Source: UBA3941 sp002385665
Lineage (GTDB): Bacteria; Bacillota; Clostridia; Caldicoprobacterales; UBA3941
Assembly: GCA_050949255.1 (NCBI GenBank)
Contig: JBMNFJ010000016.1
Coordinates: 248,001 to 312,000 of the forward strand
Direction: 5' to 3'
Length of the DNA stretch: 64,000 nt
Position numbers and translations under genes: made by a program. Shown in pieces: positions 53,017-61,211 of the stretch. The notes under the pieces are model-generated. The model worked only from the letters and a program-made list of their open reading frames with translations. It had not been told where the DNA came from and searched no databases. Positions within the stretch are counted from its first letter, which is position 1. Every line of letters starts with the position of its first letter.

Positions 53017-54120
53017 TCAATTATCAATTGAATAGTTTTTTGGAGACTCCTTAAATACCTCGTGGACCAGCTTAATGTCAAGGTTGTTGAAAACATCTAC
53101 TTTGCCAGTTCCAACAGGAAGCACGAAAACGATAGAATCATCCTTATTTTTTTTGTCATGGGCCATAGCCCTCATAAGTGATTCGGTATCAACACCATGT
53201 ATTTCAGTCGGGAGGTTAGCTTTTTCAAGGAACCAGATCAGCAGATCAAGCATAGAACGATCCACCAATCCCATCTGATAAGCTATTGAGGATTCATATA
53301 CCATACCCAAGGCAACGGCTTCGCCGTGGGTATACAGCTTGTAATTTGTTAAGGATTCTAAGCCATGGCCAATGGTATGTCCAAAATTAAGAATCGTTCG
53401 TAGCCCTTTTTCCCTTTCGTCCTGGCTTACTATATGGGCTTTGGTTCTGCAACAGCATCCAATAGCGTATGCAAGGGCTTCTTCTTGCCTTTCCATTATT
53501 CTATCTATATTCTTTTGAAGCCATATTAAAAATTCACTATCCCATATAAACCCATACTTTATCAGCTCAGCCATTCCAGTGGAAAACTGCCTGTCGGGTA
53601 GGCTCTTTAAGGTATCAATATTAATATAGACAGATTTGGGTTGGTAAAAGCTGCCTATGATGTTTTTTGCCAATGGATGATTTACAGCCACCTTCCCACC
53701 TACGCTACTGTCCACTTGGGCCAGCAGGGTGGTTGGTATTTGTACATAATTTATGCCCCTCATATAGGTAGCTGCAATAAAGCCTGCCAAATCGCCCACG
53801 ACACCTCCACCCAAGGCAATAATCGCAGAGGACCTATCGAGTCCATTTTTCAAGGCCTGAGTGTATAAAGATTCTGCAGTCTTAAGACTTTTACTATCCT
53901 CGCCAGGTTTAACAACAGCTAGAGTAACCTGACTCCCTATGGACTTTAAAATGAAGTCTATATCACGGGAAAACAATTCATCTACATTTTCATCGGTTAC
54001 CACCATGGCCTTGTGCCCTATAAAGGGTTTTATTGCTTTATTAAGTCCCTCCCAGGATTGATCGATATGTATAGAATACGAATTAATTGGTAATTCTAAA
54101 TCTATACTTATAGGTTTCAT
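53017..54120 (-). CDS. aroB: 3-dehydroquinate synthase
   Basis: The second shikimate enzyme converts DAHP to 3-dehydroquinate. The 367-residue protein has the NAD-binding KPGEDSKSL and ALGGGVVGDLAGFIAATYMRG, PTTLLAQVDSSVGGK, and the metal ligands in ELIKYG, LNFGHTIGHGLE and THGEAVALGM. It is the first gene of the minus-strand aromatic block, 105 bases before hisC; its 3' end forms a small dyad (ATTCAATT/AATTGAAT). AGGAG precedes the ATG at a rather long 11 bases. Confidence 0.95.
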   Translation of the reverse strand: MKPISIDLELPINSYSIHIDQSWEGLNKAIKPFIGHKAMVVTDENVDELFSRDIDFILKSIGSQVTLAVVKPGEDSKSLKTAESLYTQALKNGLDRSSAIIALGGGVVGDLAGFIAATYMRGINYVQIPTTLLAQVDSSVGGKVAVNHPLAKNIIGSFYQPKSVYINIDTLKSLPDRQFSTGMAELIKYGFIWDSEFLIWLQKNIDRIMERQEEALAYAIGCCCRTKAHIVSQDEREKGLRTILNFGHTIGHGLESLTNYKLYTHGEAVALGMVYESSIAYQMGLVDRSMLDLLIWFLEKANLPTEIHGVDTESLMRAMAHDKKNKDDSIVFVLPVGTGKVDVFNNLDIKLVHEVFKESPKNYSIDN

Positions 54121-54511
54121 AGGTCATCAAACTCCTAAAAATACTGCCAGAATCAAAGAATATGGCGGAATAAAGGATGATTTTTAGTTGATTCTATACT
54201 CAATGTACATAAAAGTCAAGGAATACTAAGATGAAGAAAACGCCGTTGATCCCCCATGACAATTTTATATATAGCAAACTACTATGATATCATTCTAATC
54301 TAAATTCTTTAGTGCGCAAAATAAAAATATATGTTACAATATAAGAAATTAATTATGACATCTATTGGTTCTAATAATTATGCTATCAAACCAATAGATG
54401 AAATGTTAATCAAGCCAGTAGCTTTATTTCTGTACTGTATACACCTAGCTGATTTCATGAATAATTGCCTTGATTAATGTTTATTTTAAGGTTGGCTGTT
54501 AATTGAGAGTA

Positions 54512-54540
54512 TTGACTTGTTCTATAATTTAAGGTGTTAT
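54512..54540 (+). promoter_or_regulatory. Promoter-like pair before structured element B
   Basis: TTGACT (54512-54517) is 17 bases from TGTTAT (54535-54540). A TATAAT at 54523-54528 is an alternative -10 but has a poor -35. Confidence 0.45.
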
Positions 54541-54548
54541 TAAAAAAG

Positions 54549-54628
54549 CAATTGGTTAATCGGAGTTTCAAAAAACCTTGGTTTATAAGTATATGCCCTG
54601 ACCCATTTAACGATGTATCTTTTGAAAC
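54549..54628 (+). repeat. Structured element B (similar to the one at 29590)
   Basis: The first 28 bases match element A at 23 positions. GTTTCAAAA (54567-54575) pairs perfectly with TTTTGAAAC (54620-54628), flanked by GGA and TCC. It lies just downstream of a promoter-like pair and about 110 bases before the EF-G-like gene. Confidence 0.35.
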
Positions 54629-54735
54629 TTCCTTGTTGGCTTTATGAGCAGGGATTATCTGCCGGATGCCATATATTAATTACCGATTTCCTAGGATTAG
54701 GGACACAGCAATATTATTAAAGAGGGGGATTACGC

Positions 54736-56817
54736 ATGAAAAATTACGAAACGAAAGAAATTCGCAATATTGCCATTGTTGGCCACGGCGGTGAAGGAAA
54801 AACTACTTTAACAGAAGCCATGCTATTTAACGCGGGTGGTACGGAACGCTTTGGTCGTGTTGAAGATGGAACTACCACTACCGATTATGATCCCGAAGAG
54901 ATAAAGAGAAAAATCTCCATCAGTTCTGCACTGGCCCCATTGGAATGGAATAATCATAAAATAAATGTTATTGATGTTCCGGGATATTTCGACTTTGTCG
55001 GAGAAATGTTGGGAGCCTTGAGAGTGGTTGACAGTGCTGTGCTTGTCGTAGGGGCTGTATCAGGTTTGATGGTGGGTACGGAAAAGGCATGGGATTATTG
55101 TGAAAGTCACGTCATTCCCAGAATGGTATTTATCAACCAGATGGACCGTGAGAATGCAAACTTTTCTAAGGTGTTAGATCAACTAAAGGATAAGTATGGA
55201 ACATCCATAGCACCTTTTCAGATTCCCATTATGGAAGGTGGGGAATTTAAAGGCTTCGTCGATGCCCTCAGAATGAACGCTAAAATATTTGATGGTAAGA
55301 ATTTAAAGGATGCTCCCATTCCCGAGTCTATGGTGGACGAGGTGGAGACTATACGTACCATGTTGGTTGAAGCAGCGGTGGAAACCAGCGAGGAATTGAT
55401 GGAGAAATACTTTGAAGGTGAAGAGATTTCCATCGAAGAACTGACAAGCGCAATAAGGCAAGGCGTTCTGGATGGGGATATAGTTCCCATACTATGCGGT
55501 TCCGCCGTTAATAATGTCGGAGTCGATGTGCTATTAGACGAAGTAGTTAATTTCCTACCTTCACCATGTGACAGACCCTCTTTTAAGGGTACTAATCCAA
55601 AAACCGGTGAAGAAATCAGGCGTGAGATGAAAGTTGATGAGCCTTTTTCAGCCTTGGTATTCAAGACCATTGTCGATCCCTTTGTAGGCAAACTATCCAT
55701 ATTCAAAGTGATGTCCGGCGAGCTAAATAGTGGAGCAACTGTATATAATGCAAACAAGGACGTCAATGAAAAGACAACCGCCCTATATATGTTAAAGGGT
55801 AAAAAGCAAAACCAGATAACCAAAATTACTGCAGGTGATATCGGTGCCTTTGCTAAACTTCAACAGACCGAGACAGGGGATACCCTGTGCGATGTAGCCT
55901 CACCCATAATCTACAAAGGCATTGAGTTTCCTGAACCCGCTATTTCCATGGCTATAGAGGTTGAAAAAGAAGGAGAAGAGGACAAGGTTTTTGGCGGTCT
56001 GAACAGGATGGCGGAAGAAGATCCTACCTTTAGGATAGAGACCAATACAGAAACCAACCAGACCCTGATTAGCGGTGTAGGGGAAATGCAATTGGATGTT
56101 ATCGCCAGCAGATTAAAGTCTAGATTTGGTGTAGGCGCAATATACAAAGACCCCAAGGTAGCTTATAGGGAAACCATAAGGAAGTCCATCAAGGCCGAGG
56201 GAAGACACAAGAAACAAAGCGGTGGTCATGGACAATTCGGACATGTGTGGATCGAATTTGAACCCCTACCAGATACAGAGACACAGTTTGAATTTGTAGA
56301 CAAAATTGTTGGTGGTGTTGTGCCCAGACAATACATCCCAGCTGTTGAAAAAGGCCTACAGGAATCATTAACAAATGGAGTCTTGGCAGGCTATCCTATG
56401 GTAGGGATAAAGGCGACTTTATATGATGGGTCCTACCACAGCGTAGACTCTTCCGAAATGGCCTTTAAGATGGCAGCCTATCTGGCTTATAGGAAGCTGG
56501 AACAAGCCGATCCGGTACTTTTGGAGCCCATTATGAAAGTTGAAGTGACAGTAAATGATGAATATATGGGTGATATTATCGGAGATCTAAATCGTCGTAG
56601 GGGCAGGATCCTTGGTATGACACCTATAGGGGGAGGGCTTCAAGTTATCGAAGCTGAAGTTCCCCAAGCAGAAATGTTTAAATATGCAACTGATCTACGC
56701 TCCATGACCCAGGCCAGGGGTAGCTTTAAGTTAACCTTTGTAAGGTATGAAGAAGTACCGGGAAATATCAGCGCTAAAGTGATTGAACAGGCCAGAATGG
56801 AAAGGGAACAACAATAA
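54736..56817 (+). CDS. EF-G-like translational GTPase (FusA2 type)
   Basis: The 693-residue protein has the five-domain EF-G layout. The P-loop reads GHGGEGKTTL instead of GHIDAGKTTL, and switch I has DYDPEEIKRKISI in place of the usual EQERGITI, while the G3 DVPGYFDF and G4 NQMDRE remain. This marks the EF-G-like paralogue group (as T. thermophilus EF-G-2), not the housekeeping FusA of the str operon. Its role is unclear; some homologues are poor at translocation. AGAGGGGGA precedes the ATG. Confidence 0.9.
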   Translation: MKNYETKEIRNIAIVGHGGEGKTTLTEAMLFNAGGTERFGRVEDGTTTTDYDPEEIKRKISISSALAPLEWNNHKINVIDVPGYFDFVGEMLGALRVVDSAVLVVGAVSGLMVGTEKAWDYCESHVIPRMVFINQMDRENANFSKVLDQLKDKYGTSIAPFQIPIMEGGEFKGFVDALRMNAKIFDGKNLKDAPIPESMVDEVETIRTMLVEAAVETSEELMEKYFEGEEISIEELTSAIRQGVLDGDIVPILCGSAVNNVGVDVLLDEVVNFLPSPCDRPSFKGTNPKTGEEIRREMKVDEPFSALVFKTIVDPFVGKLSIFKVMSGELNSGATVYNANKDVNEKTTALYMLKGKKQNQITKITAGDIGAFAKLQQTETGDTLCDVASPIIYKGIEFPEPAISMAIEVEKEGEEDKVFGGLNRMAEEDPTFRIETNTETNQTLISGVGEMQLDVIASRLKSRFGVGAIYKDPKVAYRETIRKSIKAEGRHKKQSGGHGQFGHVWIEFEPLPDTETQFEFVDKIVGGVVPRQYIPAVEKGLQESLTNGVLAGYPMVGIKATLYDGSYHSVDSSEMAFKMAAYLAYRKLEQADPVLLEPIMKVEVTVNDEYMGDIIGDLNRRRGRILGMTPIGGGLQVIEAEVPQAEMFKYATDLRSMTQARGSFKLTFVRYEEVPGNISAKVIEQARMEREQQ

Positions 56818-56822
56818 GAGTT

Positions 56823-56855
56823 AAGAGCCGGGTGTCCTAGGACCCCGGCTTTTCG
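56823..56855 (+). terminator. Terminator after the EF-G-like gene
   Basis: AGCCGGG (56826-56832) pairs with CCCGGCT (56844-56850), and the inner GTCCTAGGAC is self-complementary, making a long stem with one bulge that ends in TTTT. Confidence 0.85.
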
Positions 56856-56910
56856 ATTTACTATAAATGCAAAGGCCCATGATAATAAAAGGAATAATAA
56901 GGTGATAGGT

Positions 56911-57843
56911 ATGATTACTACTGTGACTCTGAATCCATGTATAGATAAGACTGTAACCATAGATGGCTTTACATATGGCGGTATGAACCGAATAATCGAT
57001 AGCCGGATTGATCCCTCAGGAAAGGGGATAAACGTGGCTATCGCCTACAGTCAGCTTGGCGGCCAAGCCTTATGCACAGGTATCAACTACAGGATAAATG
57101 GAGACCTGATAGAGCAACGATTGGACAGGGCAGGAATAGCCCACGATTTTGTAACTGTGAAAGGGGAGGTGCGGGTAAACCATAAGGTCTATGATAGGTC
57201 AACCCAGGTGGTTACCGAATTGAATGAAAGTGGTCATATGACAGATGCTGATGCCTTAGTCGAGCTTAAGGACAAGCTTATGGCACATTGCCGCGATAGT
57301 GATATCCTTGTATTGAGTGGAAGTGCCCCCAGAGGTGTATCCACCACCATATATAGAGAATTATTGCAGACAGTATCCGGCCTTCCAATTAAAACTGTAC
57401 TGGATGCCGAGGGAGAATTGCTGTTACATGGATTAGAAGGGAAGCCATATATAATAAAACCTAACCTGTTTGAACTGGAAACGGCTCTGGACATTAAGAT
57501 CACTTCTCATCAGGATATTATAAAGGCAGCAAAAGTTTTCCTGGATAAGGGTGTTAAGATAATATGTGTTTCTCTAGGCGGTCAGGGTGCTATTATAATA
57601 GATGAAAACAACGGGTATTATGCCCCTGCCCTTAAGGTTGATGTAAAAGGTACTACCGGTGCCGGGGACTCTATCATAGCAGGATTTTGCCTTGCCATGA
57701 TAGAAGGTCTGAATTTGAAGGATATGTTGAGATACGGTGTAGCAGCGGCTACAGCATCTATCATTAGGGAAGGAACCCTAATGTGCACGAGAGAGGATTT
57801 CCAAAAAATCCTGCCCCAGGTAAAGGTGGAAAAATTATTATAA
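56911..57843 (+). CDS. 1-phosphofructokinase / tagatose-6-phosphate kinase-type PfkB kinase
   Basis: The 310-residue PfkB-family sugar-phosphate kinase has TLNPCIDKTVTIDGF, SRIDPSGKGINVA, VLSGSAPRG and GTTGAGDSIIAGF (catalytic Asp). The N-terminal TLNPxID pattern marks the 1-phosphofructokinase/6-phosphotagatokinase branch; no fructose PTS gene is adjacent, so the substrate is uncertain. I chose ATG 56911, after AAGGTGAT. It stands alone between the EF-G-like gene and the wall-hydrolase gene. Confidence 0.88.
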   Translation: MITTVTLNPCIDKTVTIDGFTYGGMNRIIDSRIDPSGKGINVAIAYSQLGGQALCTGINYRINGDLIEQRLDRAGIAHDFVTVKGEVRVNHKVYDRSTQVVTELNESGHMTDADALVELKDKLMAHCRDSDILVLSGSAPRGVSTTIYRELLQTVSGLPIKTVLDAEGELLLHGLEGKPYIIKPNLFELETALDIKITSHQDIIKAAKVFLDKGVKIICVSLGGQGAIIIDENNGYYAPALKVDVKGTTGAGDSIIAGFCLAMIEGLNLKDMLRYGVAAATASIIREGTLMCTREDFQKILPQVKVEKLL

Positions 57844-57915
57844 AGAGAGTAAATAGTGGCTAAACTTGGTATAAGCATGAAACAGTAAGGAAAAATTAAT
57901 AATAGTTAACATTCG

Positions 57916-57933
57916 TGTCACAAATTTGTAACA
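57916..57933. promoter_or_regulatory. Near-perfect 18-bp palindrome upstream of the SleB-domain gene
   Basis: TGTCACAAATTTGTAACA is symmetric except at position 4/15 (TGTNACAAATTTGTNACA). It lies 26 bases before the -35, a position suited to an activator. The regulator is unknown. Confidence 0.4.
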
Positions 57934-57958
57934 AAATTGAATACGGCGATCTTGTGGT

Positions 57959-57987
57959 TTGACCGGAAAATCATCCCCTTCTATAAT
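57959..57987 (+). promoter_or_regulatory. Sigma-A promoter of the SleB-domain hydrolase gene
   Basis: TTGACC (57959-57964) and TATAAT (57982-57987) are 17 bases apart, a vegetative-type promoter with a leader of about 38 bases. Confidence 0.75.
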
Positions 57988-58030
57988 GGATTATGGTAAC
58001 TTAACATAATACATACAGAGGGGGATTTCT

Positions 58031-58978
58031 GTGTACAGAAATAAAAGGGTAGCTATGTTGGTTATATCAATAACCATGATATTGGTTGCGGGTTCTATTC
58101 TGATAACGGCTGTGCCTGTTCAAGCCGCAACCTATCCTGTACTTAGGGTTGGAAGTAGGGGGCAGGCGGTTTCACGTTTGCAACAAACATTGAAGAACAA
58201 GGGGTATTTTACCTACCCCAAGATCACCGGTTACTATGGAACCATAACCAGGGATGCAGTTATTAGATTTCAAAAGGATTATGGACTCTATGTCGATGGT
58301 ATAGCAGGGCCAAAGACTCAGACAGCTCTTTATGAAGGAGGTTCCGGCAGTGGATACAAGGGTACCTTATACTTTGGAATGTATAACGAAAGGGTAAGGG
58401 AGCTTCAAAATGCGTTAAAAGCCCTTGGATATTTCAAGGGCACAGCGACCGGATATTACGGTCATGTTACGGAAAATGCAGTAATAGCATTTCAAATAGA
58501 TTATGGGCTCAGGATAGATGGGATAGCAGGTCCGCAAACTCAAAATGCCTTGTTCGGTAAAAAAACTACTGGCAATAGCACTGCTAACAGGAGCACTCTA
58601 ACTGCCAAACAAAGAGATGATATTTTCTGGTTGGCCAGAATTATCCATGCCGAGTCCCAGGGAGAACCTTATATCGGAAAGGTCGCTGTTGGCAATGTCG
58701 TAATGAACAGAGTAAATTCAAAGCAGTTTCCTAATACCATTTATGGTGTCATATTCGAATACTTTCAGGGCATACCACAGTTCAGTCCGGTAGCGGATGG
58801 GACAATCTACAATAATCCCAGTGCTGAGTGTTTAAAAGCGGCAGAGGAAGCTTACTGGGGGAGCAAGCCCGTTGGAAACGCACTATACTTCTTTAATCCC
58901 AAGAAGGCTGCCGGCAGCTGGATAGTAAATAACAGACAATACATTACTACCATAGGTAACCATGCCTTTTATCATTAG
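58031..58978 (+). CDS. Cell wall hydrolase: two PG-binding domains plus SleB-type domain
   Basis: The 315-residue secreted protein has a signal peptide (residues 7-36, cleavage near VQAA), two peptidoglycan-binding type 1 repeats (about 45-100 and 115-175, each ending in DGIAGPxTQ-AL) and a C-terminal Hydrolase_2/SleB domain (about 195-315: LARIIHAESQGEPYIGKVAVGNVVMNRV, catalytic Glu in HAESQGE). SleB is a cortex-lytic transglycosylase used in germination, but this gene has a sigma-A-like promoter, so a vegetative role is possible. The start is GTG, after GAGGGGGA. Confidence 0.92.
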   Translation: MYRNKRVAMLVISITMILVAGSILITAVPVQAATYPVLRVGSRGQAVSRLQQTLKNKGYFTYPKITGYYGTITRDAVIRFQKDYGLYVDGIAGPKTQTALYEGGSGSGYKGTLYFGMYNERVRELQNALKALGYFKGTATGYYGHVTENAVIAFQIDYGLRIDGIAGPQTQNALFGKKTTGNSTANRSTLTAKQRDDIFWLARIIHAESQGEPYIGKVAVGNVVMNRVNSKQFPNTIYGVIFEYFQGIPQFSPVADGTIYNNPSAECLKAAEEAYWGSKPVGNALYFFNPKKAAGSWIVNNRQYITTIGNHAFYH

Positions 58979-59012
58979 AAAACCCTGCACTATAAAGTGC
59001 GGGGTTTTCCCC
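58979..59012 (+). terminator. Terminator after the SleB-domain gene
   Basis: AAAACCCTGCACT (58979-58991) pairs with AGTGCGGGGTTTT (58996-59008), one wobble, with a terminal T-run. Confidence 0.85.
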
Positions 59013-59091
59013 TTATCAGCTATGCAACACTTCTTAAAATGGATATAATAGAGAAGAAGTAGATATAGCAAAAGATTAGGGAGAAAGTAAT

Positions 59092-60081
59092 ATGCGCAAT
59101 AAGGTATTAAAGGCGTTATTGGATAGCAAAGGCAGTTTTATATCTGGAGAGACAATCAGCTCATCTATGGGCATTACCAGGGCGGCGATATGGAAGCATA
59201 TAAAATCTTTACAACATGAAGGTTTTATTATAGAAACCAAACCCAGATTGGGCTATAGGCTGGTTAGAATCCCTGACATATTGGATAGGACTGCCCTCCT
59301 GGAATCCATTGATACCATCATAATGGGCAGAAACTTGGAGATCTACGACATTATAGACTCTACCAACAATAGAGCAAGGGAACTGGCTCTGGCAGACGCG
59401 CCGGAAGGAACATTAATAGTCGCTGAAACCCAATTGAAGGGCAGGGGACGATTGGGCAGGAGTTGGATATCTCCAAAAGGTAAAGGAATTTGGATGTCCC
59501 TTGTATTAAGGCCGGATATACCCCCCGATAAGGCGCCCGGAATAACTACCCTTGTAGCGGTAGCAATAAGGAGGGTCTTAAATCAATTAACAGGTCTGGA
59601 TATAGGGATTAAGTGGCCAAATGATATAATTGTAAATGGTAGAAAAGTGTGTGGTATTCTTACGGAAATGCATGGGGATATGGATAAGATTTATTACATA
59701 GTGGTTGGCATAGGGATAAACGCCAACTTAGAGGAATCGGATTTTCCCGCGGAACTAACTAAGACAGCAACTTCTCTTTACATAAGCACGGGACAGACAG
59801 TAGACAGAAGGTCAGTAATCGTTCAGATCATGAAAGAAATAGAGAATATTTATTATCAATATATTAAGTATGGTAATTTTGAAGCGATTCTTGATGAGTG
59901 CAGGAGGTATTCAGTAACTCTCAATAAACCTGTGATAGTAATAGGTAGGGATGAGGAATTTGAGGGTTTTGCCATAAATTTTGATACAGATGGTTCCTTA
60001 TTGGTTAAAAAACAAGATGGGACCATCACTAAGGTTATATCAGGTGATGTTTCTGTTAGAGGGAGGGAAGGATATGTATAA
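59092..60081 (+). CDS. birA: Bifunctional biotin-protein ligase / biotin operon repressor
   Basis: BirA activates biotin as biotinyl-AMP, attaches it to carboxylase carrier lysines and represses biotin genes. The 329-residue protein has an N-terminal winged helix (about residues 1-65: GETISSSMGITRAAIWKHIKSLQ), the catalytic domain with AETQLKGRGRLGRSW (biotinyl-AMP loop) and GIKWPNDIIVNGRKVCGIL, and a C-terminal SH3-like domain. No biotin genes are in the window. Its stop overlaps the next gene by eight bases. Confidence 0.95.
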   Translation: MRNKVLKALLDSKGSFISGETISSSMGITRAAIWKHIKSLQHEGFIIETKPRLGYRLVRIPDILDRTALLESIDTIIMGRNLEIYDIIDSTNNRARELALADAPEGTLIVAETQLKGRGRLGRSWISPKGKGIWMSLVLRPDIPPDKAPGITTLVAVAIRRVLNQLTGLDIGIKWPNDIIVNGRKVCGILTEMHGDMDKIYYIVVGIGINANLEESDFPAELTKTATSLYISTGQTVDRRSVIVQIMKEIENIYYQYIKYGNFEAILDECRRYSVTLNKPVIVIGRDEEFEGFAINFDTDGSLLVKKQDGTITKVISGDVSVRGREGYV

Positions 60082-61000
60082 GGGCTATATTACGGATGTC
60101 AATGGTATAGAAGTAGGTCATGCGCAGGATATTGATGCGGGGACAGGATGCACAGTGATACTGTGTAAACATGGGGCAGTAGTAGGCGTCGATGTCAGGG
60201 GATCCGCTCCAGGAACCAGAGAGACGGATCTCATGAGACCTGGAAATTTAGTTCAAGAAGTACACGCTATTATACTTTCCGGGGGAAGTGCTTTTGGACT
60301 GGCTGCAGCGGACGGAGTGATGAAGTATTTGGAAGAACAGGGTATAGGGTTGGATACCGGAGCAGCCCGGGTACCCATTGTAGGTGGGGCGGTCATATAT
60401 GACCTTGCCTACAAGGATTCTAAAGTAAGGCCGGACGCGGAAATGGGATATCAAGCATGTGAGGCTGCATCCGGGGGTCTGTTTAAGCAGGGTAGTGTCG
60501 GCGCAGGTGCCGGAGCTACAGTGGGTAAGGTATTGGGTATGAGATCAGCTATGAAGGGTGGCATCGGTACCTCCAGTATTACCTTGCCTGGCGGGATAGT
60601 GGTTGGGGCTATCGTTGCCGTCAATGCCTTCGGTGATGTTTATGATTTAAGCGAAGAAAAGATAATTGCCGGTGCCAGAGATCCTGAAAGCGGTAATTTT
60701 CTAAACTCCTGCGAGTATCTATTATCCGGAAGCTATGTACCTACCAACTTTATTGATAATACCACAATTGGGGTGGTAGCTACCAACGCAAGGCTAACCA
60801 AAGAACAGGCGCATAAATTAGCCTCAATTTCCCATAATGGGTTGGCTCTTGCTATTAGACCGGTCCATACAATGGTGGATGGAGATACGATGTTTGCACT
60901 ATCCACAGGCGAAAAAGATGGGGATATGCTCACCATTGGTTGTGCTGCAGTGAAGGTAACGGCTCAGGCAATAGCCAATGCCATCCTTTTTTCGTCGTAG
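60074..61000 (+). CDS. P1-family peptidase (DmpA/L-aminopeptidase-like)
   Basis: The 308-residue protein matches the self-processing P1 family: GIEVGHAQDIDAGTGCTVI at the N-terminus, LSGGSAFGLAAADGVMKYLEE, GAGAGATVGK and NTTIGVVATNARLTK, which contains the presumed cleavage/nucleophile region. DmpA is an N-terminal-nucleophile aminopeptidase; the substrate here is unknown. The ATG at 60074 overlaps the birA end and has GGGAGGGAAGG upstream, so it is coupled to birA. Confidence 0.9.
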   Translation: MYKGYITDVNGIEVGHAQDIDAGTGCTVILCKHGAVVGVDVRGSAPGTRETDLMRPGNLVQEVHAIILSGGSAFGLAAADGVMKYLEEQGIGLDTGAARVPIVGGAVIYDLAYKDSKVRPDAEMGYQACEAASGGLFKQGSVGAGAGATVGKVLGMRSAMKGGIGTSSITLPGGIVVGAIVAVNAFGDVYDLSEEKIIAGARDPESGNFLNSCEYLLSGSYVPTNFIDNTTIGVVATNARLTKEQAHKLASISHNGLALAIRPVHTMVDGDTMFALSTGEKDGDMLTIGCAAVKVTAQAIANAILFSS

Positions 61001-61143
61001 TTGTAAGGGATTACTCTATTATTTGTGTAGCAGGAAAACATAGGTAATCCCACCAATTCGTTAATCTTTAAAGGTGTAAAGGAAGGGTTTACCTTCCGTG
61101 GATTAAAAGAGAAAATATAATAGATAACCCCTGGTTTTGTTCA

Positions 61144-61172
61144 TTGACCAATGTTTGAAATTAAATTAAGAT
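61144..61172 (+). promoter_or_regulatory. Sigma-A promoter of the ABC exporter pair
   Basis: TTGACC (61144-61149) and TAAGAT (61167-61172) are 17 bases apart. The -35 lies inside a short dyad CATTG-AC-CAATG (61142-61153). A hairpin GGAAGG/CCTTCC (61081-61097) lies upstream, possibly ending birA-P1 transcription. Confidence 0.6.
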
Positions 61173-61211
61173 ATTGTAGAATCCTGAAAAGGCAAAGAGG
61201 GGGTCTTTTTT

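Larger units (their letters stand above)
54121..54735. other. Long intergenic region between aroB and the EF-G-like gene
   Basis: A 615-base AT-rich region between divergent genes. No supported open reading frame, tRNA or terminator is visible. It must hold the aroB promoter (minus strand). On the plus strand it holds a promoter-like pair and a structured element resembling that at 29590. Confidence 0.6.

Noticed and set aside
59981..60073. Upstream extension of the P1-family peptidase into birA
   Set aside because: It lies inside birA in another frame, lacks homology, and the ATG at 60074 has a strong ribosome binding site.
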